Shown here piece after piece: positions 46,285-55,200 of a stretch of 64,000 bases of DNA (positions are counted from its first letter, which is position 1; the number at the start of each line of letters is the position of its first letter). Below the pieces are notes generated by a model. That model did no database searches. It was not told the DNA's origin and saw only the letters and a list, made by a program, of their open reading frames with translations. The translations under genes and the position numbers were made by a program. Origin of the DNA: Mycolicibacterium vinylchloridicum (lineage in GTDB: Bacteria; Actinomycetota; Actinomycetes; Mycobacteriales; Mycobacteriaceae); the NCBI RefSeq assembly GCF_013404075.1, contig NZ_JACBJQ010000004.1, positions 124,001-188,000 of the forward strand, given 5' to 3'.

Positions 46285-48909
46285 ATGCGCTTGTCGTGGC
46301 CCTTGATCGGCCGCTCCGGGCAGATGAGAACCATCGAGTCCGCGATCGCGGCCACCGATGTCGCCGGCGCGGTCGTCTCGGGTGCCGCCGGTGTCGGCAA
46401 GAGCCGGATCGCGCGCGAGGCGTTGAGTTTTGCGAAGTCGCGGGGTTTCGAAGCCAGATGGGTCGTCGGCGCATCCTCGGCGCGGTCGATTCCGCTGGGC
46501 GCGTTCACCGCATGGGCTCGGCCCGGGGCCACCGAGACCGTGCAGCTGGTCAGGGGCGTCATCGACGCGTTGGTGGTCCCGGGTTCTCGCGGTCGAGTTG
46601 TCCTCGCGGTCGATGACGCACATCTGCTTGACGATCTGTCCATATTCGTCGTCCATCAGCTCGTACAACGCAACGCGGCAAAAGTGTTGTTGACCGTTCG
46701 GGACGGTGAGCCGATTCCCACTGCATTGCAGGAAATTTGGTCGTCGGCCCCGTTCGACCGTCTCGACATCCAGCCGCTATCCCTCGACGAGACCATGGCG
46801 GCGCTCGCCGCCACGCTCGCCGGGCCTGTGGAACCCAGTTCCGCACAACGACTTTGGAAGCTGACTGGCGGCAACGCGCTGTACCTCCGGAACATCGTCG
46901 AGCAGGAGGTCGCCGACGGCCGGCTGGTCCAACAGCGCGACACATGGCACTGGAGCGGCGACCCGGCACTGTCACCGGACCTGATCGGGTTGGTCGAATC
47001 GCGGATCGGCACATTGTCAGGATCCGTCGGCGACGTGATCGACATCCTGGCCGTCGCCGAGCCGATCGACCTGGACACGCTGATGCGCATCACCGATCCG
47101 GCAGCGATCGAAGAGGCCGAGATCCGCAATCTCGTCACGCTGGAACCGGCCGGCGGCAGAGTCCAGGCTCGGGTGGCCCACCCGATCTACAGTGAGGTGC
47201 GGCGCAGGAGCGCGTCGGTGACCCGATTGCGCCGGCTGCGCGGACTCGTCGTCGCCGAGTTGACCAAAGCTGTTGATGCCGAGGATATTCGGGCGGTTGT
47301 GAAGCGGGCCGCGTTGAGTATGGAGTCCGATCTGCCACCCGACGCCGATCTTCTCATCCAGGCGGCCCATGGCGCGGTCTGGTTGGCCGACCTGCAGCTG
47401 GCCGATCGGCTCGCCGAAGCCGCGGTGGCCGCCGGAGCCGGGCCCGAGCCCAATCTTGTTCGAGCGCATGCGCTGTCCTGGCTGTCGCGCGGGCAGGAAG
47501 CCGATGCCGTCCTCGACGGGGTGGCCGCCAGTGAGCTCACCGAGGTCGACCGCGCCCGCCTCAGCTTCCTGCGGGCGAGCAACATGCTATGGGCGATCGG
47601 CGAACCCGATCGCGCCATCGAGATCATCGACGACGCGGCCGATGTGACCACCGGACAAGCTCGCAGCTATCTGGACGCTTTCCGTACCGTGCACTGGTTT
47701 GCCACCGACAACCCCCAGGCCGCCAGGCAGGCCGCGAACGAGCTTGTGCTCGCCGACCTGCCCCCGGTTGTCGGTGCCGAGATCGGGTGGGCGCTCACCG
47801 TGGTGTCGGGTGAGGCCGGCCAGACCGCCGAGGCAGAAGCTCACGCACAAACCGGCTACCAAGCCGCCACACGCCGGTTCGATGCGCCCCAGATGCGATT
47901 CAACATCGCCGATGCCCATTTGACGGCACTGCTGCTGGCCGGCCGCGTGGGCGCCGCACTCGACGTGGCCGAGGAGGTGCGCCGACAAGCCGACGATCTA
48001 CCCGGCGAGGCACAGTTGCTGGGGGCCGCGGTGGCCGGGCGGGCCGCACTGGGCCGAGGGCAGCTCGATTCCGCGTGCCGACTGTTGAAACATGCCGCGG
48101 TGGGGCTGTCCGCCGCCGGTCACACGATGGGCTGGGGGTTCCGCTACACCGTCGTACTCGTGACGGCACTCGCGATGCTCGGCGATTCCGACGCGGCGGA
48201 GCTCGCGCTGGCCGAACTCGACGAGGTTCGACGTCCGTTCCGGACGCTCGACTACGAGCGGAGTCTGGCCACGGCGTGGGTGGCGGCGAGCCAAGGCGCG
48301 GTCAGCGAGGCAATCGGCGGCTGCTTGGCGGCGGCGAAGCGAGCGGCCGAGAACGGCCAATTCGGTGCCGAGGTGCTCTGTCTGCAGACGGCCACCCAGT
48401 TCGGGGACCGCACCACAGCGTCGCGGCTGGCCGAGCTGGAATCGATCGTCGAAGGACCGCGGGCCGGGCTGGCGGCGCGCTTCGCCGCCGCTCTGCGGGA
48501 TGGGGATGGTCGCGAACTGTCCTTGGTGTCAGAAGGTTTCGAGGAGCTGGGTGACCGCGTCGCCGCCGTCGACGCCGCCGCGCATGCGGCGCTTGCGTAT
48601 CGCCGTCACGGCCAGCGTGGGTCAGCTCTGGGAAGTTCGACTCGCGCCTCGGCGCTGGCGGAAGACTGCGGCGCGCTGGTCACTCCCGCACTGCGCGAAG
48701 CCGCCGAGCCGTTGCCGTTGACCGAGCGGGAACGCGAGATCGCGATGCTGATCGGTCAGGGGCTGTCCAACCGGGCGATCGCCGAGCGCCTGACCCTGTC
48801 GGTGCGCACGGTCGAAAGTCACGTCCTGCGGGCCATGGCGAAGACCGGGACCACCAGCCGTGAGGAGCTCGCCGCGTTGGTGGGCCACTCTGGCCGCAAA
48901 TTGCAGTAG
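46285..48909 (+). CDS. LuxR-family LAL-type ATP-binding regulator
   Basis: An 874-residue regulator. The N-terminal AAA-type ATPase has Walker A GAAGVGKSR (about residues 36-44) and Walker B VVLAVDDAHLL. TPR-like helical repeats fill the middle. The C-terminal LuxR helix-turn-helix (residues 810-865) reads LTEREREIAMLIGQGLSNRAIAERLTLSVRTVESHVLRAM. LAL proteins (MalT type) are ATP-dependent activators that respond to small molecules. The ATG at 46285 starts 20 bp after the P450 gene on the same strand, suggesting control of, or co-transcription with, the P450 set. A perfect palindrome spans its stop codon. Confidence 0.87.
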   Translation: MRLSWPLIGRSGQMRTIESAIAATDVAGAVVSGAAGVGKSRIAREALSFAKSRGFEARWVVGASSARSIPLGAFTAWARPGATETVQLVRGVIDALVVPGSRGRVVLAVDDAHLLDDLSIFVVHQLVQRNAAKVLLTVRDGEPIPTALQEIWSSAPFDRLDIQPLSLDETMAALAATLAGPVEPSSAQRLWKLTGGNALYLRNIVEQEVADGRLVQQRDTWHWSGDPALSPDLIGLVESRIGTLSGSVGDVIDILAVAEPIDLDTLMRITDPAAIEEAEIRNLVTLEPAGGRVQARVAHPIYSEVRRRSASVTRLRRLRGLVVAELTKAVDAEDIRAVVKRAALSMESDLPPDADLLIQAAHGAVWLADLQLADRLAEAAVAAGAGPEPNLVRAHALSWLSRGQEADAVLDGVAASELTEVDRARLSFLRASNMLWAIGEPDRAIEIIDDAADVTTGQARSYLDAFRTVHWFATDNPQAARQAANELVLADLPPVVGAEIGWALTVVSGEAGQTAEAEAHAQTGYQAATRRFDAPQMRFNIADAHLTALLLAGRVGAALDVAEEVRRQADDLPGEAQLLGAAVAGRAALGRGQLDSACRLLKHAAVGLSAAGHTMGWGFRYTVVLVTALAMLGDSDAAELALAELDEVRRPFRTLDYERSLATAWVAASQGAVSEAIGGCLAAAKRAAENGQFGAEVLCLQTATQFGDRTTASRLAELESIVEGPRAGLAARFAAALRDGDGRELSLVSEGFEELGDRVAAVDAAAHAALAYRRHGQRGSALGSSTRASALAEDCGALVTPALREAAEPLPLTEREREIAMLIGQGLSNRAIAERLTLSVRTVESHVLRAMAKTGTTSREELAALVGHSGRKLQ

Positions 48910-48921
48910 TGCACTACTGCA
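48902..48921. repeat. Perfect 20-bp palindrome at the end of the LAL gene
   Basis: The half-site TGCAGTAGTG is followed directly by its exact reverse complement, with no spacer, covering the last codons and the TAG stop at 48907-48909. It can form a hairpin or bind a dimeric protein. It lies between two convergent large regulator genes, so a bidirectional termination role is possible, though no T-run follows. Confidence 0.75.
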
Positions 48922-48994
48922 CCCGTTGAGCCATCAGGCAGAGATGATGTACCGGTGAGTGCTGACTCCGGTCCGCTGGGGGGACAGGCTGGAG

Positions 48995-51900
48995 TTAGCG
49001 CTCACCTTCCGCCATCGCCCGAGCCTGGGCCATATGCCCGCCGTAGCCGTGCTCTTCGGCCATGTCGCGATAGCGGTCGAGCAGGTCGCGGTAAACAGGA
49101 TCAGCCCTGGCGCGTGCGAGCAACGCGCGCAGCCGCAGCAGCGTGATTTCTCGGATGGCCGATACCCGATCGGCCCGCATGTTCGCCAACCGTGCGATCG
49201 CCCCTTCGGCCGCCGCCAGATCGTCGTCACCGCCTCGGTCGACCAGCACCTCGGTCAGAATCCCGAGGCCCGCAATGCAATACCCGAGCCGGCCGTCCTC
49301 ATACAGTTGGTCGACCGCGCCACGGATCATCGTGATGGCGTCATCCGCGTTGCCGAGCTTCGCCCACTCACGACCTACCCACAACTCGGTGACGGGGACC
49401 AGCGAGGGGATCCGCACCCGCAACATGGCCAGGGCTTTCTCCATCAGCTCGAGCCCGCGTCGCCGCTGCACCGCACTCTCCCGGTGCAACAGCACAAGGC
49501 CCAATCCGTACTCGCACAGGGTCACCGCGTTGTCGTTGCCGGTTCTTTGTGCGGTTTGCATCGCCTCCTCGTTTGCGCGGAGCGCGGAATCATCGGCCGG
49601 CAACACCCCGTACGCGATCTCCAGGCCGTACGTCCAGGCCAGGATGAACGCGAGCGTCGCGGGGTCGGCGTTCTGGGCCATCGCAAGCGCTTCACGGAGG
49701 TCTTCGCGCCACCCGGGCCGGCCCAGCCACCACCGGGAGATCCCGCGGAAGGCCATCGCGACCGACAGTGGGGATGCCATACCGAAACCCGCGCCCATGG
49801 CGGCATCACCATCAGCAAGCTCGATCACCGTCTGCGTCCAGCGCACGATCTCGTCGAAGTCACCCTGATTGAACCAACTTGCGAATGCGACGAATCCCAG
49901 CCCGACCATGATGGTGGGTTCACCGATGGATTCGAGCAGCGCCATCTGTTCGGATGCCAGCCTCGCGGCCTCATCGGCACGGCGCGCGTATAGGTACTCG
50001 GTCACCAGCCCCGTCATACCGATCGCAAGCGAGACCTTGTCACCGGTTGCACTGCACAGCTCCCGGAGCTCATCGAATCGCCCCCGGCTCTTGTCGGCCT
50101 CACCGGCATGAAAGTCACTGGCGCACAACATGGTCAGTGGGGCTATCCGCATCGACAGTTCGGCGGGACCATTCTGCGGAACTCGTTTGGCGATGCCGAA
50201 TGCCCGCTCCCAGCACAGCCGGGCGGCGATGATATCGCGCTTGGCGGACCACGCCGCCGACCGCAGCATCCAGCCATACGCGGCGTGCAGATCACCGGCG
50301 GCGTCGAGGTGTTCGGCGATCAACGCCGCGTTCTCCTCCACCGCGTTCGGTGAGCCACCTTCAATCGCGGCGGCCAGTCGCCGATGCCATTCGCTGCGGC
50401 CGGATTTCAGCTGCGTCTCGTAGGCCACCGCACGGATCAGCGGATGGTGAAAGGCGTATTCGGCACTCGGCGTGTGTTGCACCTGATCGATCAGCTCGGT
50501 GTTCGTCAGCTCGGCGAATTGGGCATCGACATCGAGTGCGGCAAGCAGATTCGCACTGAACCGCTCCCCGATCACCGAGGCGGCGTTCAACGTATGACGC
50601 GCTGCCGGGCTCAATCGGTCGATTCGTGCCGCAATGGCCGCCTGCACGGTTGCGGGCACGCTGATGTCGGAAACGGCTCCGCGACAACGGTAGTCGCCTC
50701 GTTCACCGACGAGGACTCCGCGCTGTGCCAGCTCGCGGACCATCTCCTCGGCAAAGAACGGGTTACCGGCGGACCGGTCCGCGATCACCGCAGCCAGGTC
50801 GTCGACGGTCGGGTCCGCCCCCAGTAACTCGCCGAGCAGTGCGGAAATGTCCGAATGATCAAGAGGGTCAAGCTGTATCGCCAAAGCATTCGGCACGGGC
50901 CGCAGAGCACCGACGTATTCGGGGCGAGAGGTGATCATCACCAATGTGGGCGACCGGTCGACCACGCTGAGGAAGCCGGCCAGCATCGATTCGCTCACCG
51001 CATCGATCCACTGCACGTCCTCGACAATCACCAGGACCGGCCGATCGCGCGTCAGCGATGCGCTGTTGACCAGTGCGGTCAGCCGCCGCCGGCGTGCATC
51101 CGGGTCGATGGCCGGCAATGCCGCTTCCGGGTCGGCGATACCGAGCAGGTCGTCAAGAAGCTGCAGATCCTGCGGGTCGGCCTCAGGCATGACAGCCCGG
51201 GCTCGCGCGCGAGCACGTGCACTGTCGAGGTCCGCCACCCCGATTGCGGCCCGCAGCAGCCGCCCGACCACGCCGAACGAAATGTCCCGCGCATGCGACT
51301 CACAGAAGACCCAGATCGGCTCGACCCCGCGGGCCGTCGCCAGCGCGGCGGCTTCTCGGGCCACCCGGGATTTTCCGATTCCGGGCGGGGCGACGACGTT
51401 CACGACACCGCCGCGGCCGCCGACGGTGGCATCGAGCGCCGACCCGATGGCGGTCATCTCCGCGCTCCGTCCGACCAGGCTCGACTCGACGCGTCCCAGC
51501 CGTCCACTGCGCGGCGGGATCCCGAGCAGTTGGCGCACCGCGGCCGGCTGATCTGCGCCCTTGACCCGCACCCAGGCCTGGCCGCTCAGCAGCACCCGGT
51601 CCTCGACCAGGCGGACAGTCGATTCCGAGAGCATCACGCCGCCCGCGGGTGCCACCGACTCCATCCGCTGAGCGAATCCGACGGTCTCGCCGATCGCGCG
51701 GTAGCCCAGCGCACCCGAGCCGATCTCCCCGGCGATCACCCGCCCCGAGTTCAGGCCCACACGCACACGGAAGTCGATGCCATCACGCTGCTTCACCTCG
51801 GCAGCCAGCCGACTCGCCTCGCTCTGGAGGTCCACAGCGGCCAGGCAGGCCCGAAACGCGTGATCCTCCATCGCCACGGGTGCTCCGAACAGCGCCATGA

Positions 51901-52204
51901 CCCCGTCGCCGTTGTACTCGACGGTCCCTCCGAAACGTCGTAGCACCGCCGTCGACCGCTCCACCAACTCGGTCATGACCTCGCGCAACCGCTCGATATC
52001 CAGGGCCGCCGCGATATCCATCGATCGCTCCACGTCAGCGAACAGCACCGTCACGTGCTTGTACTCCGCGGCATCGGCGGCTGCATTCAGCCGGGTACCA
52101 CAGGCGCCGCAGAACCGGGCGCCCTGCGATGACTCGGTCCCGCAGGACCGGCACGTAACCGTCGTCGACGTCAACTGAACCCCCGAACAGTCGCCCCAAG
52201 ACAT
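48995..52204 (-). CDS. Adenylate/guanylate cyclase-domain AAA/TPR signalling protein
   Basis: A 1069-residue multi-domain protein. Residues 15-40 form a zinc ribbon (CRSCGTESS..FCGACGTRL), residues 50-200 a class III cyclase domain (VTVLFADVERSMDI with the first metal Asp, EYNGDGVMALFG with the second). Residues 240-560 are an AAA ATPase (Walker A APPGIGKSR), followed by TPR-like repeats to the end. There is no LuxR domain. Metal ligands are kept, but the substrate-selecting Lys and Asp and the transition-state Asn are replaced (AIGETVGFAQRM), so activity is uncertain. ATG at 52204, or GTG at 52216. Its 3' end faces the LAL gene. Confidence 0.85.
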   Translation of the reverse strand: MSWGDCSGVQLTSTTVTCRSCGTESSQGARFCGACGTRLNAAADAAEYKHVTVLFADVERSMDIAAALDIERLREVMTELVERSTAVLRRFGGTVEYNGDGVMALFGAPVAMEDHAFRACLAAVDLQSEASRLAAEVKQRDGIDFRVRVGLNSGRVIAGEIGSGALGYRAIGETVGFAQRMESVAPAGGVMLSESTVRLVEDRVLLSGQAWVRVKGADQPAAVRQLLGIPPRSGRLGRVESSLVGRSAEMTAIGSALDATVGGRGGVVNVVAPPGIGKSRVAREAAALATARGVEPIWVFCESHARDISFGVVGRLLRAAIGVADLDSARARARARAVMPEADPQDLQLLDDLLGIADPEAALPAIDPDARRRRLTALVNSASLTRDRPVLVIVEDVQWIDAVSESMLAGFLSVVDRSPTLVMITSRPEYVGALRPVPNALAIQLDPLDHSDISALLGELLGADPTVDDLAAVIADRSAGNPFFAEEMVRELAQRGVLVGERGDYRCRGAVSDISVPATVQAAIAARIDRLSPAARHTLNAASVIGERFSANLLAALDVDAQFAELTNTELIDQVQHTPSAEYAFHHPLIRAVAYETQLKSGRSEWHRRLAAAIEGGSPNAVEENAALIAEHLDAAGDLHAAYGWMLRSAAWSAKRDIIAARLCWERAFGIAKRVPQNGPAELSMRIAPLTMLCASDFHAGEADKSRGRFDELRELCSATGDKVSLAIGMTGLVTEYLYARRADEAARLASEQMALLESIGEPTIMVGLGFVAFASWFNQGDFDEIVRWTQTVIELADGDAAMGAGFGMASPLSVAMAFRGISRWWLGRPGWREDLREALAMAQNADPATLAFILAWTYGLEIAYGVLPADDSALRANEEAMQTAQRTGNDNAVTLCEYGLGLVLLHRESAVQRRRGLELMEKALAMLRVRIPSLVPVTELWVGREWAKLGNADDAITMIRGAVDQLYEDGRLGYCIAGLGILTEVLVDRGGDDDLAAAEGAIARLANMRADRVSAIREITLLRLRALLARARADPVYRDLLDRYRDMAEEHGYGGHMAQARAMAEGER

Positions 52205-52284
52205 CAGTATGGCCACGCGATCTGCCGATTCGTCAATTAACGGCTTTCCGCCGCCCTGTCGGTGCCCCCTGGCACCCTGTAGTC

Positions 52285-55200
52285 GTGAGTCCCGCCGATC
52301 CGCTGGGCCGGTTCAGTCCGCTGACCCGGCGCTGGTTCACGGGCACCTTCGCCGAGCCGACCGCGGCGCAGTCCGACGCCTGGTCAGCGATTGCCGATGG
52401 CGACAACACGCTGGTCATCGCCCCGACCGGGTCGGGCAAGACGTTGGCGGCATTCCTGTGGGCGATCGACCGGCTGGCTCATGAGCCGCAGGCGCGCGGC
52501 ACCCGGGTGCTGTACATCTCCCCGCTCAAGGCGCTGGCCGTCGACGTCGAGCGCAACCTGCGCACCCCGTTGACCGGCATCACCCGTATCGCCGAACGTG
52601 ACGGCGTGCCTGCCCCTGCGATCACCGTGGGTGTCCGCTCCGGCGATACCCCGCCGGCTCGTCGCCGGGAGCTGATCACCAAACCGCCCGACATCCTGAT
52701 CACCACGCCCGAGTCGCTGTTCTTGATGCTGACCTCCGCGGCCCGCGAGACGCTGACCGGTGTCCGGACCGTGATCGTCGACGAGGTGCACGCGGTGGCG
52801 GGTACCAAGCGCGGCGCCCACCTGGCGTTGTCGCTCGAGCGGCTCGACGCGCTGCTGGAGCGGCCGGCCCAGCGCATCGGCTTGTCGGCGACGGTCCGCC
52901 CGCCCGAGGAGGTGGCGCGGTTCCTGTCGGGGACTCGACCGACCACGATCGTGGCTCCCCCGGCCGCCAAGACGTTCGAGTTGACCGTGCAGGTGCCGGT
53001 GCCCGATATGGCCAATCTGGAGAACAACACCATCTGGCCCGATGTCGAGGCGCGCATCGTCGACCTCGTCGAGGCGCACAACTCGACGATCGTGTTCGCC
53101 AACTCCCGGCGCCTGGCCGAGCGACTCACCGCCCGCATCAACGAGATTCATGCCGAGCGGTCTGGCATCGAACTGGACGCGCCGCCCAACCGCCAGGTGC
53201 CCGGTGGCCCGCCGGCCCACATCATGGGCAGCGGCCAAACCTACGGAGCCGAGCCGTTATTGGCCCGCGCCCACCACGGCTCGGTGTCCAAGGAACAGCG
53301 CGCCCTCGTCGAGGACGACCTCAAGAGCGGGCGGCTCAAGGCCGTCGTCGCGACCTCGAGCCTGGAACTCGGTATCGACATGGGCGCCGTCGATTTGGTG
53401 ATCCAGGTCGAGGCCCCACCGTCGGTGGCCAGCGGATTGCAGCGAATCGGTCGGGCCGGCCACCAGGTCGGTGAAATCTCGCGTGGTGTGCTGTTTCCCA
53501 AACATCGCACCGATCTGATCGGCTGTGCGGTCAGCGTGCAGCGCATGCTCGCCGGCCAGATCGAGACCATGCGGGTGCCCACCAATCCACTCGACATCCT
53601 GGCTCAGCACACCGTCGCCGCGTGCGCGTTGGAGCCGGTGAGTGCTGATGAGTGGTTCGACGTCGTTCGCCGCTGTGCCCCGTTTGCGACCTTGCCCCGC
53701 AGCGCGTTCGAGGCGACGCTGGACCTGCTCTCGGGTAAGTACCCGTCCACCGACTTCGCCGAACTGCGGCCGCGGCTGGTGTACGACCGTGACAACGGCA
53801 CACTGACCGCCCGTCCCGGTGCGCAGCGCCTGGCCGTGACGTCCGGCGGGGCAATCCCCGACCGCGGCATGTTCACGGTGTATCTGGCCACTGACTCCGA
53901 AAAGCCTTCTCGCGTCGGTGAACTCGATGAGGAGATGGTATACGAGTCACGTCCGGGTGACGTGATCTCACTCGGCGCGACCAGTTGGCGAATCACCGAG
54001 ATCACCCACGACCGGGTGCTGGTCATTCCCGCGCCGGGACAACCGGCCCGACTGCCGTTCTGGCGCGGTGACGACGCCGGCCGGCCCGCCGAGCTCGGGC
54101 AGGCGATCGGGAAGTTCACCGGCGAGCTGGCCGCGCTGAGCCGCGACGACTTCGACAGGCGCTGCGGCGAACTGGGGTTTGCCGACTATGCCACCGACAA
54201 CCTGTGGCAGCTTCTCGACGATCAGCGCACCGCCACCGCGACGGTACCCAGCGACACCACCTTGCTGGTGGAGCGTTTCCGCGACGAACTGGGCGACTGG
54301 CGCGTGGTGCTGCATTCACCGTACGGGCTCAAGGTGCACGGCCCGCTGGCCCTGGCGGTCAGCCGGCGGCTGTTGGAGCGCTACGGAATCGACGAGAAGC
54401 CGACAGCCTCCGACGACGGGATCGTGGTGCGGTTACCCGATACCGAGGACGCCCCGCCCGGCACTGACCTGTTCGTCTTCTCCCCCGACGAGATCGAACC
54501 GCTGGTGACCACGGAAGTCGGCGGGTCAGCGCTGTTCGCGTCCCGGTTCCGGGAGTGCGCGGCGCGCGCGTTGCTGTTGCCCAAACGCCATCCGGGTAAA
54601 CGCTCGCCGCTGTGGCACCAGCGCCAGCGGGCAGCCCAATTACTGGATGTGGCACGCAAATACCCGGATTTCCCGATCGTCCTGGAAGCGGTGCGCGAGT
54701 GCCTGCAGGACGTGTACGACGTTCCGACACTGACCGAGCTGATGAGCCGGATCGCTCAGCGGCGAGTCCGGCTCGTCGAGGTCGAGACGCCGATGCCGTC
54801 GCCGTTCGCGACGTCGCTCATGTTCGGTTACGTCGGGGCCTTCATGTACGAGGGCGACAGCCCGCTGGCCGAACGCCGCGCGGCCGCGCTGTCGTTGGAC
54901 AGCACCCTGCTGGCCGAGCTGCTGGGCCGCGTCGAACTTCGGGAGCTGCTGGATCCTGACGTCATCGCCACCACATCGCGTCAGCTGCAACACCTTTCCG
55001 AGGACCGCAAGGCCCGCGACGCCGAGGGGGTGGCCGACCTACTGCGCCTGCTCGGCCCGCTGACCGAGGCCGAGATCGCCGAGCGCTGCACTGCCGCCGA
55101 TGTCGGCGGGTGGCTGGAAGGCCTGCATGCCGCGCGGCGGGTGCTGCCGCTGTCGTACGCCGGTCAGTCGTGGTGGGCGGGCATCGAGGACATCGGGCGG

